Below are positions 42,973 through 51,850 of a stretch of 64,000 nt of DNA, in pieces. The stretch lies in contig JAQYEW010000001.1 in assembly GCA_028723455.1 (NCBI GenBank), positions 62,001-126,000 on the forward strand, in the 5' to 3' direction. The first letter of the stretch is position 1. Every line of letters starts with the position of its first letter. The notes beneath the pieces are model-generated. The model saw nothing but the letters and a program-made list of their open reading frames with translations, did not search any database and was not told the DNA's origin. This DNA is from Prevotellaceae bacterium. GTDB taxonomy: Bacteria; Bacteroidota; Bacteroidia; Bacteroidales; Bacteroidaceae. The position numbers and the translations under genes were made by a program.

Positions 42973-43703
42973 CGGATACCCCAAAACATATTCCGAATCA
43001 AGGGCACAGGATTCACACGCTTGCGAAGCATCCACGAAAGCGCTTCGCGCAAGCACAGCCAGCAGGCGCGACAACGCCCATGAATAAGGGCGAACACAGC
43101 CCCTTTACTACGCTGTACACGCGCATCCTCAAGAAACCTCACGCCCGTCGTCGGCCCATTAAGCCGGCACAGGAAGCGATCCATCCGACCCATCCTGAAT
43201 CCTTCCTTTTCAGCCTGAAAAACGAAAACCTCCTCTTCCCCACTGGCCAGATAAGGGCTACCCAGCCCAAAACGTTCGTCGAAACGTACATGAAGTGCAA
43301 CGTTTCGGCGCAAAACCAGTTCGCACGAACTGACGTAGGGGGACGGAAAAGGCTTCTGAGCACCCTCCATACGGTACTGAATCATATCCCACTCCGGATG
43401 CGCATCAAAGTCATCAGGCAAAAGCAGCAGCGTTTCGCCCACCAGCGCATTGTCATCATCCGCAATTACCAGAAGATCCCCTTGGGCATGTTGAAAAGCA
43501 TGATTCCGGTTGCGGCTCAATCCCATTCCATCCATCCAAATCAAACGCACATCGGGACGCTCAAACAAAGCACGCAAGGCGGCCGCAGGCTCACCGCCCT
43601 GACAACTGACCAAATAGCATACGCCTTCCATGGGAGGCAAGAGCATGCGAAGTACGCCGGGCAAGCGGGAGAGCACCGTACAGATGAGCACTTCTGTCAT
43701 CAT
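42957..43703 (-). CDS. GT2-like glycosyltransferase, short
   Basis: GT-A-type protein of 248 residues with the donor and metal site [17 protein letters not shown] followed by LLVIADDDN (about 75-83), the DxD equivalent. The usual N-terminal VSxIIP strand is replaced by [14 protein letters not shown], and the C-terminus is truncated compared with ordinary GT2 enzymes. A Cys/Arg-rich tail ([14 protein letters not shown]) is notable. The start overlaps the stop of the fusion gene by 4 bases (ATG 43700 is an alternative). Probably active, because the aspartates are intact. Confidence 0.8.
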   Translation of the reverse strand: MMTEVLICTVLSRLPGVLRMLLPPMEGVCYLVSCQGGEPAAALRALFERPDVRLIWMDGMGLSRNRNHAFQHAQGDLLVIADDDNALVGETLLLLPDDFDAHPEWDMIQYRMEGAQKPFPSPYVSSCELVLRRNVALHVRFDERFGLGSPYLASGEEEVFVFQAEKEGFRMGRMDRFLCRLNGPTTGVRFLEDARVQRSKGAVFALIHGRCRACWLCLREALSWMLRKRVNPVPLIRNMFWGIRYLHQ

Positions 43704-45862
43704 TCCTCCAGATTAAACTCGTTCACCAGACGAATCACACGACGAATCTGTGCTTCACTCATCACCGGACTAATAGGCAGACTCAAAGTCTCGCGATGCA
43801 AACGGTCGCTCACCGGCAGACAAAGGCCGGACAGTTCAGGATAAGCGCCCTGACGATGCGGGGGCACAGGATAATGAATCTGAGTGTCCACACCATGGAG
43901 GCGCAGGTATTCCTTTAATTCTTCACGGACAACACAACGGATTGGGAATACATAGAACACATGCTCCAACGGATTTTTGGGCATTTCTGGCAGGGTAACC
44001 AAAGGATTTTGGATTTCACTCAGGTACAGTCCGGCCAGATGGCGCCGTTTCTCATTATCTTCGTCCAGGCGGGGCAGCTTCACACTCAGCACGGCTGCCT
44101 GGATCTCATCCAGACGGCTGTTCACACCTTTCACTTCATGGACATATTTTGTCGTACTCCCATAATTGCCAATCATGCGGCACAAGCGAGCCAAAGCCTC
44201 GTCATCGGTCAGGATAGCACCACCATCACCCAAGCAACCCAGGTTTTTCCCAGGATAAAAACTAAATGCGGCAGCATCCCCCAAATGGCCGACGCGCAAA
44301 CCACGATACATGGCGCCATGGGCCTGGGCGGCATCCTCGATGACACGCAAGTCATGGCGTCTGGCAATATCATTAACCACAGACATATTGCACACACGTC
44401 CATAGAGATGAACGGGCATGATGGCACGCGTACGGGGGCTTATCAGTCCTTCAATACGTTTGGCATCCATGAGGCAATCCTCGGGCGAAGGTTCGCAAAG
44501 CACAGGCACTAAGCCAGCCTCAGAAACGGCCAGCAGCGTGGCGATGAACGTGTTGGCAGGCACAATTACCTCATCGCCAGCCTGCCAGCCCAACAACTGG
44601 CGATAAGCACGAAGGATGATGGTGAGCGCATCCAAACCATTGCCCACACCCACACAATAGCGTGTTCCACAATAGGCGGCGAATTCCTGCTCAAAACGTC
44701 GGCCGGCATTTCCTTGCAGATACCACCCACTGCGTACTACATCATCAATGGCCAAAGAGAGAGCGGGTTCAAAGCTGTCATTGACAGATTTCAAATAAAG
44801 GAACTTGATACGCTCTTGCTCTTCAGTTCCCTTATCCTCCCTCACGGCACGAAGAACATCGCGGTCAAGCGGCAAGTCATAACTGTCATAGCACACACCA
44901 CGGCCTCCAAAACCTTCCTTTTGAAAGATAAGTCCTTCGTTCAGTATGCGACCGCCCTGTTCGGTGCTGATTCCGAAGTCCAAATAGTCCAGAGTTTTGT
45001 ATCGTTCCATAATCAAGTGGCGGAAAAGCAAGTCCAAGGCTCCGAATTCACGCCCCTCGTCGTTACTGGCGATGTATTGAACATGAGCCACCTGCCGGCA
45101 AATAAACAATAAAGCCCCCGCTAAAACACGATTGTCGTGTTTGACTAAAAAAAGCTTTATCTCCTTCGGGAAACGAGACATAAGCAGGGCTATCTCCTCC
45201 TCCTTGTGAACAGGCTTGATTCCATGACGTTTCTCAAGAACATCCGTCAAAAGCTCCCAATAACGATGCAGACCCTCGCTGTCGCCATCCATCAGACGAT
45301 CAATGTATAAGTTGTGGTCCAAGGCCTTTTTGGCTTGACGCAAACGCAATGTGCGCATCTTAAGCGGAGAGGAAAGATCAACAACAGAACTTATGGCTCG
45401 CGTATGCAGTCGGGCACCAAGTCGAAAAAGAGCATACAAATCCTCCTGAGCCGGCAAAATGCTATAAATATAAGGGATAGGCTTATACACAATCCGCTGC
45501 GCACCCAACATGTCAATGCAATAGCGCACGATATGGCACATGGCCTCCAAGACCTCCTCCTGCGTGGCTTCCTGCTCCATGATAATGCCGCCATAGGTAA
45601 GCCCCTGATGACTGTAGACACAACGTTCCTGCTCTACCCAGTTGGCAGGGAAAACGGCTTTCAGCCCTTCAATACCGTAGCATTTCTCACGCTCTTCGTC
45701 TCCAACAACGGCACTTTCGAAAACCAAAAGGGAACAATCCGTGAAGCGATCGGCATGATAGTCCATAAAATTGCGCTGCAACAAAAACGTTCCATTCTTG
45801 CTCTGCGCAACAAACTTATCCCATGCCTCCTTGTGATTAACTGAATAAGGTACGACAATCAT
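43700..45862 (-). CDS. Fusion: FemAB/GNAT-like acyltransferase + DegT-family sugar aminotransferase
   Basis: One uninterrupted frame of 720 residues. Residues 1-345 resemble FemAB/GNAT-fold acyltransferases ([50 protein letters not shown]). Residues about 350-720 are a complete PLP sugar aminotransferase of the DegT/DnrJ/EryC1/StrS family ([36 protein letters not shown]; Schiff-base lysine K539 in [16 protein letters not shown]). Best match is the FdtB/QdtB group, which aminates dTDP-3-keto-6-deoxyhexoses. The FdtA-like isomerase gene directly upstream overlaps by 4 bases, supporting this. The front half probably acylates the amino sugar. Usually the two activities are separate genes. Confidence 0.88.
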   Translation of the reverse strand: MIVVPYSVNHKEAWDKFVAQSKNGTFLLQRNFMDYHADRFTDCSLLVFESAVVGDEEREKCYGIEGLKAVFPANWVEQERCVYSHQGLTYGGIIMEQEATQEEVLEAMCHIVRYCIDMLGAQRIVYKPIPYIYSILPAQEDLYALFRLGARLHTRAISSVVDLSSPLKMRTLRLRQAKKALDHNLYIDRLMDGDSEGLHRYWELLTDVLEKRHGIKPVHKEEEIALLMSRFPKEIKLFLVKHDNRVLAGALLFICRQVAHVQYIASNDEGREFGALDLLFRHLIMERYKTLDYLDFGISTEQGGRILNEGLIFQKEGFGGRGVCYDSYDLPLDRDVLRAVREDKGTEEQERIKFLYLKSVNDSFEPALSLAIDDVVRSGWYLQGNAGRRFEQEFAAYCGTRYCVGVGNGLDALTIILRAYRQLLGWQAGDEVIVPANTFIATLLAVSEAGLVPVLCEPSPEDCLMDAKRIEGLISPRTRAIMPVHLYGRVCNMSVVNDIARRHDLRVIEDAAQAHGAMYRGLRVGHLGDAAAFSFYPGKNLGCLGDGGAILTDDEALARLCRMIGNYGSTTKYVHEVKGVNSRLDEIQAAVLSVKLPRLDEDNEKRRHLAGLYLSEIQNPLVTLPEMPKNPLEHVFYVFPIRCVVREELKEYLRLHGVDTQIHYPVPPHRQGAYPELSGLCLPVSDRLHRETLSLPISPVMSEAQIRRVIRLVNEFNLEE

Positions 45863-46281
45863 GCGTTTCTCTCCTTTTTATATAATGTATAGTCATTTAT
45901 ATATCCCGTGGCGTCATAGGCTTGTGATGCCATAACCAAAACCACCGTGCCCGGTGCGAAGTCTGACAATTCACACCAAAGTCCCGCAGGAATAAGTATG
46001 CCTTTTGACGGGGAATCCAAGACAACGGAACAGCGAGAGCATCCATCATCCACCGTCATCGTAAAACGGCCTTTAACTGCCACAACAACTTCGGCACACG
46101 TCCTATGGCTATGCCCTCCACGTTGCTCTCCCGTAGGCACATCATAAATCCAAAACACACGTTGTATGGGAAACGGAATCTCGCTGGCGTTTGTGGCAAA
46201 ACACAACGACCCTCTTGAATCCGAAACTATTGGTATGTCTATCAGTCTGCTACCCCCAGGCAAATTGCTTTCTTTTTCCAT
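45859..46281 (-). CDS. FdtA/QdtA-like dTDP-4-keto-6-deoxyhexose 3,4-ketoisomerase
   Basis: Small cupin of 140 residues (WxcM/FdtA type). It converts the 4-keto to the 3-keto sugar before amination. Family signature residues are in [21 protein letters not shown] (read in two parts, about 52-72), containing the HxH-type histidines; [15 protein letters not shown] lines the second half of the barrel. It starts the operon with its own promoter and overlaps the aminotransferase fusion by 4 bases. FdtA versus QdtA (epimer outcome) cannot be judged from sequence alone. No rmlA/rmlB in the window. Confidence 0.88.
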   Translation of the reverse strand: MEKESNLPGGSRLIDIPIVSDSRGSLCFATNASEIPFPIQRVFWIYDVPTGEQRGGHSHRTCAEVVVAVKGRFTMTVDDGCSRCSVVLDSPSKGILIPAGLWCELSDFAPGTVVLVMASQAYDATGYINDYTLYKKERNA

Positions 46282-46301
46282 TATGATGGTAATATTTTAC
46301 A

Positions 46302-46309
46302 CAAAGATA
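46302..46309 (-). promoter_or_regulatory. Bacteroidetes -7 box for the amino-sugar operon
   Basis: TATCTTTG on the minus strand, 21 bases before the start codon of the ketoisomerase. Confidence 0.55.
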
Positions 46310-46329
46310 TGGATTTTTTATTGTAATTG

Positions 46330-46361
46330 TTTGGTCATTTCAAAAAAACTATCTACCTTTG
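46330..46361 (+). promoter_or_regulatory. Canonical -33/-7 promoter of the tRNA operon
   Basis: TTTG (46330-46333), a 20-base spacer, then TACCTTTG (46354-46361), 72 bases before tRNA-Ser. Confidence 0.75.
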
Positions 46362-46432
46362 CATCGCAATCAAGAAGAAAGGCCAACCGGAAGGGAAGCA
46401 TTTCTACCAGATATGCAAAATGACACAGGTAA

Positions 46433-46522
46433 GGAAGTTTGGGTGAGTGGCTGAAACCACCAGTTTGCTAAACTGACGTGCGGGTTACCGTACCGGGGGT
46501 TCGAATCCCCCAGCTTCCGCCA
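46433..46522 (+). tRNA. tRNA-Ser (GCT)
   Basis: Ninety bases with a seven-pair acceptor stem (GGAAGTT/AGCTTCC), anticodon stem CAGTT/AACTG around loop TTGCTAA (anticodon GCT), a long serine-type variable arm, T-loop GTTCGAATC and an encoded CCA. First gene of the tRNA operon. Confidence 0.95.
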
Positions 46523-46547
46523 CCTTGCCAGTGTTGGCAATTAGGAT

Positions 46548-46622
46548 GGCGCTTTCGTCTAGCGGCTAGGACACATGCCTCTCACGCATGGAACACGGGT
46601 TCGATTCCCGTAGGCGCTACCA
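46548..46622 (+). tRNA. tRNA-Glu (CTC), copy 1
   Basis: Seventy-five bases; anticodon stem CATGC/GCATG, loop CTCTCAC with anticodon CTC; T-arm CGGGTTCGATTCCCG; encoded CCA. The first acceptor pair is G1-U72, the rest pair normally. It lies 25 bases after tRNA-Ser and is followed by a terminator. Confidence 0.93.
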
Positions 46623-46627
46623 TCCGG

Positions 46628-46661
46628 AAAGATTGACTTCAAACCATGTCAGTCTTTTTTT
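46628..46661 (+). terminator. Intrinsic terminator between the two tRNA-Glu copies
   Basis: AAAGATTGAC pairs with GTCAGTCTTT (10 pairs, one G-U), 10-base loop, followed by TTTT. Confidence 0.8.
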
Positions 46662-46695
46662 ATGCCTTTAAGTGATTGACGTAAAACCTCAACAC

Positions 46696-46770
46696 GGCGC
46701 TTTCGTCTAGCGGCTAGGACACATGCCTCTCACGCATGGAACACGGGTTCGATTCCCGTAGGCGCTACCA
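46696..46770 (+). tRNA. tRNA-Glu (CTC), copy 2
   Basis: Identical over all 75 bases to copy 1, including the encoded CCA. The 35 bases before it hold no TAnnTTTG box, so it depends on read-through of the preceding terminator or on an unrecognised promoter. Confidence 0.93.
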
Positions 46771-46774
46771 CTCC

Positions 46775-46807
46775 ACCTCTTCAAAAGTTTCTTTGAAGAG
46801 GTTTTTT
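46775..46807 (+). terminator. Intrinsic terminator of the tRNA operon
   Basis: ACCTCTTCAAA pairs with TTTGAAGAGGT, followed by TTTTT. Confidence 0.85.
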
Positions 46808-46843
46808 GTTCTCCTTTCATGTACATTAAATACAAAATATGCC

Positions 46844-46881
46844 AAAAAAGGATCTGCCTGCAAAACAGAGGCGGATCCTTT
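46844..46881 (-). terminator. Intrinsic terminator of metY
   Basis: On the minus strand AAAGGATCCGCCT pairs with AGGCAGATCCTTT (one mismatch), followed by a T tract. Confidence 0.8.
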
Positions 46882-46917
46882 CCCGGGTCATAAAGTACTG
46901 CAAACTATAAACTCAAA

Positions 46918-48204
46918 TCAAATCTGGTCAAGTGCGTGAGAGAGGTCTGCCAGAATATCATCAATATGCTCGACACCGACACTCAGGCGAACCGTGGAAG
47001 GAGTAATGTGCTGCTGAGCCAATTCCTCAGGAGACATCTGACTGTGCGTGGTAGTATACGGATGAATAACCAGACTCTTCACATCAGCCACATTTGCCAA
47101 AAGGCTGAAGATTTCAAGGTTATCAATGAACTTCCAAGCATCCTCTTGCGACCCGTTGATTTCAAAGGTAAAGATACTGGCGGCACCGTTTGGGAAATAC
47201 TTATTATAAAGGTCAAAATCAGGGTGAGATGGAAGCGAGGGGTGGCTAACTTGCTTCACCTTGGGATGCTTGTTGAGGAAATCAACGACCTTCAATGCAT
47301 TCTCCACATGGCGCTCGATACGCAAGGGAAGGCTTTCGACACCTTGTAAAAGAATCCAGGCATTAAAGGGAGAGATTGCAGCACCCGTATCGCGCAAGAT
47401 GACTGCACGAATACGAGTTACGAAAGCCGCAGGGCCGGCGACATCCGCAAAAACAGCACCATGATACGAGGGATCTGGCTTAGCCAAAGTGGGATAACGG
47501 TCCGCATACTTCTTATAGTCAAAATCACCCTTTTCCACAATAATACCGCCAAGACTGCTACCATGGCCACCAATAAATTTTGTCGCGGAGTGTATAACTA
47601 TGTCTGCACCATGCTCCAAGGGACGAATCAGGAGGGGGGCAAATGTGTTATCAACAATGAAAAGGATACCGTGTTTATGGGCAATCTCAGCAACACCTTC
47701 CAGATTCGTAACATCACTATTGGGATTGCCAAAGGTTTCGGCATAAATCACTTTTGTGTTTGGCTGAATAGCCGCTTCCAATGCCAGAAGGTCGTTCACT
47801 TTGACGATTGTGTTGCTTATGCCCTGCGTAGTCAGTGTATGAGTAATCAGATTATAAGAACCGCCATAAAGATTGTCCGCAGCAACGATATGGTCGCCGG
47901 CCTGCAATACATTCTGCAAGGCATAGGTTACCGCTGCCGCACCACTCGCAACTGCGAGACCGGCCGACCCTCCCTCCAAAGCCGCCACACGAGATTCCAG
48001 CACACCCTGCGTACTGTTTGTTAAACGACCGTAAATATTACCAGCATCACGCAAAGCAAAACGGTCTGCAGCATGCTGACTGTTACGGAACACGTAACTG
48101 GTAGTCTGATAAATAGGCACGGCGCGTGCGTCGGTTGCCGAATCGGGTTGTTCCTGACCTACGTGAAGTGCAAGTGTCTCAAGGTGTAGTTTCTTCTGTG
48201 CCAT
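46918..48204 (-). CDS. metY: O-acetylhomoserine sulfhydrylase
   Basis: PLP enzyme of the Cys/Met-metabolism family, 428 residues. It makes homocysteine from O-acetylhomoserine and sulfide. Motifs are THALHVGQ-like ALHVGQEQPD at the start, GRLTNSTQGVLE (59-70), D185 in FIVDNTFA, and the Schiff-base lysine K209 in HSATKFIGGHG. The length and the DPSYHG insertion fit MetY rather than MetB/MetC. A single-gene unit with its own promoter and terminator. A sulfate permease lies 2 kb away, but no sulfate-reduction genes are seen. Confidence 0.94.
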   Translation of the reverse strand: MAQKKLHLETLALHVGQEQPDSATDARAVPIYQTTSYVFRNSQHAADRFALRDAGNIYGRLTNSTQGVLESRVAALEGGSAGLAVASGAAAVTYALQNVLQAGDHIVAADNLYGGSYNLITHTLTTQGISNTIVKVNDLLALEAAIQPNTKVIYAETFGNPNSDVTNLEGVAEIAHKHGILFIVDNTFAPLLIRPLEHGADIVIHSATKFIGGHGSSLGGIIVEKGDFDYKKYADRYPTLAKPDPSYHGAVFADVAGPAAFVTRIRAVILRDTGAAISPFNAWILLQGVESLPLRIERHVENALKVVDFLNKHPKVKQVSHPSLPSHPDFDLYNKYFPNGAASIFTFEINGSQEDAWKFIDNLEIFSLLANVADVKSLVIHPYTTTHSQMSPEELAQQHITPSTVRLSVGVEHIDDILADLSHALDQI

Positions 48205-48240
48205 AGTTCTAAAAGATTAAATGTGTAACTATTGATATTG

Positions 48241-48248
48241 CAAAGGTA
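48241..48248 (-). promoter_or_regulatory. Bacteroidetes -7 box for metY
   Basis: TACCTTTG on the minus strand, 36 bases before the start codon. Confidence 0.6.
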
Positions 48249-48307
48249 TGCAAACACAGCAAATAAAACCAAGCACTTATCGAACTTCAGAAAATCTCTC
48301 CAAAAAG

Positions 48308-48346
48308 AAATCCCCCGAAAGAACAAACATTCTAATTCGGGGGATT
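48308..48346 (-). terminator. Terminator after the POT transporter gene
   Basis: AAATCCCCCGAA pairs with TTCGGGGGATTT around a 15-base loop; T-rich (TTTCTTTTT) on the minus-strand side. Confidence 0.8.
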
Positions 48347-48372
48347 TGTTTTTAGTATTTCAGAACAGCTTA

Positions 48373-49953
48373 TCAAGCAACCTTATTCAGCTTCTTAATA
48401 ATAGAGAAAATGAAGAGAGCAGCCAAAAGGCAAATACCCATCAGTGTGCCCCAAACAACAGGCAGGTCCATGCCCCACATATGTCCTGGGATACTTACCA
48501 GTTTATTGCCAATGGCAGTAGCCACAAACCAACCGCCCATCATCATGCCCTTGTACTTAGCGGGAGCAACCTTCGTTACAAAAGAAATACCGATAGGACT
48601 GAGCAACAACTCAGCAAACGTGAGTACCAAATAGGTATTCACCAATAGCATCGGAGAAACATCGGCCATGTGAGTATGATTCACAGGATCGGCAGCAGGC
48701 AAACCAATAGAACTGAGCATCAGCATCAGATAAGCACCTGCAGCCACCAACATGCCCAAACCGATTTTCACGGGAGCCTTGGGTTCCTTGCCCATTCTTC
48801 CCAACCAGCTAAACAGGGCAATGCTGACAGGGGTGAGCATAACGACGAAGCAAGCATTAAACTGCTGGAAAATAGGAGCACTAACACTTGTAACCACACC
48901 GGCTTCAGGAACCATGTTGTAAAGGAAGAATGCACCCACAACTATCAGGACAGCTGCCAACACTCTAACAACACCCTTGCTTTGAAGAACGCCAAAAAAA
49001 CCATAGACAATAAAAATGCCTGCCAAAAGGTTACGAACATCAAACATCATGCTCTCGATGCCCGTTGAGGTAGTGGCGGTGTACTCATCTGCAAACCAAG
49101 TCAAGGTGAGACCATTCTGGTGGAATGCCATCCAGAAGAAAATAACCACGAGGAAAACAAGACAGAGGCAAATGATTCGCTCCTTGGTATCACTTTCTTC
49201 AGGCACATCCGCAACTTTCTCTGTTGCTGCCGTGGCTTCTGACTTCTTAATATTGCCCGTTACATGAGCAAAAGTGCTTCTTCCCAAGAAATAAACGATG
49301 ATAGAACCTATCACGCTGACACATGCCACTGCGAAAGCAAAGTGGTAAGAGTCAGCCTTTGAATAACCCAGAGAATTCTGCGCCCAGTTCATAACAGCAA
49401 TAGCAGCCGTGGGAGCGAACAGGGCACCCACATTGATAGCCATATAAAAGAGAGAGAAACCACTGTCGCGTTTGTCCTTGAATTCAGGGCTATTGTAGAG
49501 GTCGCCCACCATTACCTGCAGGTTACCCTTGAACAGACCCGTCCCCAAGGATACCAGCAACAATCCGGCAGCCATTGCGGCAATAGCAGGGGTTGCACCA
49601 CCCAGTGGTACGGAAAGAATCAGATAGCCAAGGAACATAATTACTATACCGGTTACTACCATCTTGCTGTAGCCAAACTTATCCGCTAACACACCGCCAA
49701 ACAAGGGTAACAGATAAACGAAGAAGAGGAAACTGGAGAATGTTTCCGAAGCCCACTTGGAATCGAAACCAAAATTATCGCCCAAGAAGAGGACAAATAC
49801 AGCCAGCATCGTGTAGTAACCAAAGCGCTCGCCTGTATTGGCCAGTGCCAATGTCCAAAGACCCTTGGGCTGCCCCTTGTACGAAAGCAACAAGAAGCAG
49901 AACCAAATTGCAAACAACCCTACGATAAGGGGGGTGGATAGCATTTCAAACAT
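48373..49953 (-). CDS. POT-family peptide transporter
   Basis: Proton-coupled oligopeptide symporter family, 526 residues and about 14 helices. Family marks are ERFGYYTMLAVFVLFL (about 42-57), GGVLADKFGYSKMVV, GTGLFKGNLQVMVGDLY and FSLFYMAINVGA. The POT coupling motif ExxERFxYY reads N39-T-G-E42-R43-F-G-Y-Y here, so the first glutamate is Asn. It is followed by a terminator. Peptide uptake fits the peptidase-rich lifestyle. Confidence 0.9.
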   Translation of the reverse strand: MFEMLSTPLIVGLFAIWFCFLLLSYKGQPKGLWTLALANTGERFGYYTMLAVFVLFLGDNFGFDSKWASETFSSFLFFVYLLPLFGGVLADKFGYSKMVVTGIVIMFLGYLILSVPLGGATPAIAAMAAGLLLVSLGTGLFKGNLQVMVGDLYNSPEFKDKRDSGFSLFYMAINVGALFAPTAAIAVMNWAQNSLGYSKADSYHFAFAVACVSVIGSIIVYFLGRSTFAHVTGNIKKSEATAATEKVADVPEESDTKERIICLCLVFLVVIFFWMAFHQNGLTLTWFADEYTATTSTGIESMMFDVRNLLAGIFIVYGFFGVLQSKGVVRVLAAVLIVVGAFFLYNMVPEAGVVTSVSAPIFQQFNACFVVMLTPVSIALFSWLGRMGKEPKAPVKIGLGMLVAAGAYLMLMLSSIGLPAADPVNHTHMADVSPMLLVNTYLVLTFAELLLSPIGISFVTKVAPAKYKGMMMGGWFVATAIGNKLVSIPGHMWGMDLPVVWGTLMGICLLAALFIFSIIKKLNKVA

Positions 49954-50010
49954 ACTTATAAAAAAATTTTAGGTTATTGATTTTGTTTTAGTCTTCTGAC
50001 GCAACGAATG

Positions 50011-50018
50011 CAAAGATA
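50011..50018 (-). promoter_or_regulatory. Bacteroidetes -7 box for the POT gene
   Basis: TATCTTTG on the minus strand, 57 bases before the start codon; a second candidate, TACCTTTG, lies at 50068-50075. Confidence 0.5.
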
Positions 50019-50093
50019 AAGAAAAAATAGCATTTTGGTGGCTTTTCAGCAATGAAACGAGCAAAATCAAAGGTATGAAAACAACTTTTTGCC

Positions 50094-50101
50094 TAACTTT
50101 G
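50094..50101 (+). promoter_or_regulatory. Bacteroidetes -7 box for the SulP gene
   Basis: TAACTTTG. It lies downstream of the first in-frame ATG (50075) and so decides for ATG 50123. Confidence 0.6.
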
Positions 50102-50122
50102 CAACCGAATAACGGAAAAAAA

Positions 50123-51847
50123 ATGACACCAAGACTTTTTAGATGTTTGAAGGGGTACGACAAAAACACCTTCATGAAAGATTTCTTTGCGAGCATTATC
50201 GTAAGTATTGTGGCCCTACCCTTGGCCATCGCATTTGGAATAGCATCCGGAGTAACACCCGAGAAAGGCATTATTACAGCTATTGTGGCCGGCTTCCTGA
50301 TTTCTTTCTTGGGCGGCACAAAAGTGCAGATTGGAGGCCCCACGGGTGCATTCATCGTTATAATTTATGGTATCGTATCCAACCCCGAATATGGCTTACA
50401 GGGATTGCTGATTGCAACCATGCTGGCCGGTGTTATCCTCATTGCTTTAGGTGCCTTCCGATTGGGGACTGTCATCAAGTTCATCCCCTATCCAATAATA
50501 ATAGGCTTTACGGCTGGTATTGCAATAACAATTTTCACCACTCAAGTTGGCGATATCCTGGGGCTTACACAAGAGACAGCAGGTCAGTCGGGCGAAGTGG
50601 TTATCACCCACTTGAAGACTCCTGCAGATTTTATCGGAAAATGGAACGCATACATTGAGCATATACACACCTTCAACGCATGGAATTTCATCATAGCCAT
50701 TGGATGTATCCTGACCATAATACTCTTTCCTAAGGCCATGAAGAACGTGCCTGTGTTGAATAAGATTCCCGGGTCTCTCTATGGTATAATTCTCAGTTCC
50801 GTTGCCGTTTATCTTTTAAAGCAATACGCAGGCATAACTAACATTGACACGATTGGAGACCGTTTCCTGATTCATGCGGCATTGCCCGAAATGGAAATGC
50901 CCGAGATTACTTTCGCAATGGTGCAGAAGTTACTTCCAATTGCCTTCACGATTGCCATCTTGGGTGCCATAGAAAGCTTAATCTCTGCAACTGTGGCTGA
51001 TGGCATGATTTCGGATAAGCACGACAGCAATATGGAACTCATTGCCCAAGGTGTGGCAAATATCGCTACTCCCTTGTTCGGAGGTATTCCCGCCACGGGT
51101 GCCATTGCACGCACGATCACGAACATAAACAATGGCGGACGGACTCCTGTAGCCGGCATCCTCCACGCACTTCTCCTCCTTATCATATTGCTTGCGCTTA
51201 TGCCGCTTGCAAACAATATCCCTATGGCATCGTTAGCTGCAATATTGGTGATTGTGAGTTATAACATGAGCGGTTGGCAAACCCTTAAGGCAATGCTAAA
51301 GAGCCCCAAAAGCGATGTTACCGTACTTTTCGTCACCCTGCTCCTGACCGTTCTTTTCGACCTTACCATTGCAATAGAAGTGGGACTGGTCATTGCCTGT
51401 GCGCTCTTCATTCATCGTGTAATGGAAACCACGGAAATCACCGTCCTTAAGGACGAGCTGAATCCAGCCAACGGTACGGATCTGGCTCTGTCAGAGGAAT
51501 CTTTAGAGATACCTCCCCGCTGTACCGTCTATGAAATCAACGGTCCTTTCTTCTTTGGCATTGCCAATAAATTCGAAGAACTAAGTGCCAATCTGGGACA
51601 AAAACGTCCCAAGGTACGTATCATTCGAATGCGACGTGTCCCCTTTATTGATTCAACGGGAATACATAATCTCCAAACGCTAATCAAGAAGAACAAGGCC
51701 GAAGGCACCCACGTCATTCTCTCCGGTGTCAGCCCCAAGGTACACGAACAACTGGACAAGGCGGATTTCTACCAGATACTTCCGGAAGGAAATATCTGCG
51801 ACAACATCAACGAGGCCCTGGAACGTGCAAAGGAACTGTTGAAATAA
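50123..51847 (+). CDS. SulP-family anion transporter with STAS domain
   Basis: Sulfate permease-type transporter of 574 residues. The membrane part (about 20-420) has ASIIVSIVALPLAIAFGIASG, GGTKVQIGGPTGAFIVI and GGIPATGAIARTITN, the conserved helix-breaking segments. The STAS domain (about 450-574) includes VPFIDSTGIHNL, with D510-S511 at its regulatory loop. Members carry sulfate, bicarbonate or other anions; bacterial substrates vary, so sulfate is not assured. Start chosen from the promoter position. It converges with the GH30 gene at a 3-base gap. Confidence 0.9.
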   Translation: MTPRLFRCLKGYDKNTFMKDFFASIIVSIVALPLAIAFGIASGVTPEKGIITAIVAGFLISFLGGTKVQIGGPTGAFIVIIYGIVSNPEYGLQGLLIATMLAGVILIALGAFRLGTVIKFIPYPIIIGFTAGIAITIFTTQVGDILGLTQETAGQSGEVVITHLKTPADFIGKWNAYIEHIHTFNAWNFIIAIGCILTIILFPKAMKNVPVLNKIPGSLYGIILSSVAVYLLKQYAGITNIDTIGDRFLIHAALPEMEMPEITFAMVQKLLPIAFTIAILGAIESLISATVADGMISDKHDSNMELIAQGVANIATPLFGGIPATGAIARTITNINNGGRTPVAGILHALLLLIILLALMPLANNIPMASLAAILVIVSYNMSGWQTLKAMLKSPKSDVTVLFVTLLLTVLFDLTIAIEVGLVIACALFIHRVMETTEITVLKDELNPANGTDLALSEESLEIPPRCTVYEINGPFFFGIANKFEELSANLGQKRPKVRIIRMRRVPFIDSTGIHNLQTLIKKNKAEGTHVILSGVSPKVHEQLDKADFYQILPEGNICDNINEALERAKELLK

Positions 51848-51850
51848 ACA

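Noticed and set aside
42960-43844. 294-residue plus-strand frame in the polysaccharide cluster
   Set aside because: Antisense shadow of the GT2-like gene and the fusion gene, both of which have clear motifs.
46433-46770. Integrated element at the tRNA genes
   Set aside because: No integrase, no direct repeat of a tRNA 3' end beyond the full duplicate, and normal housekeeping genes on both sides.
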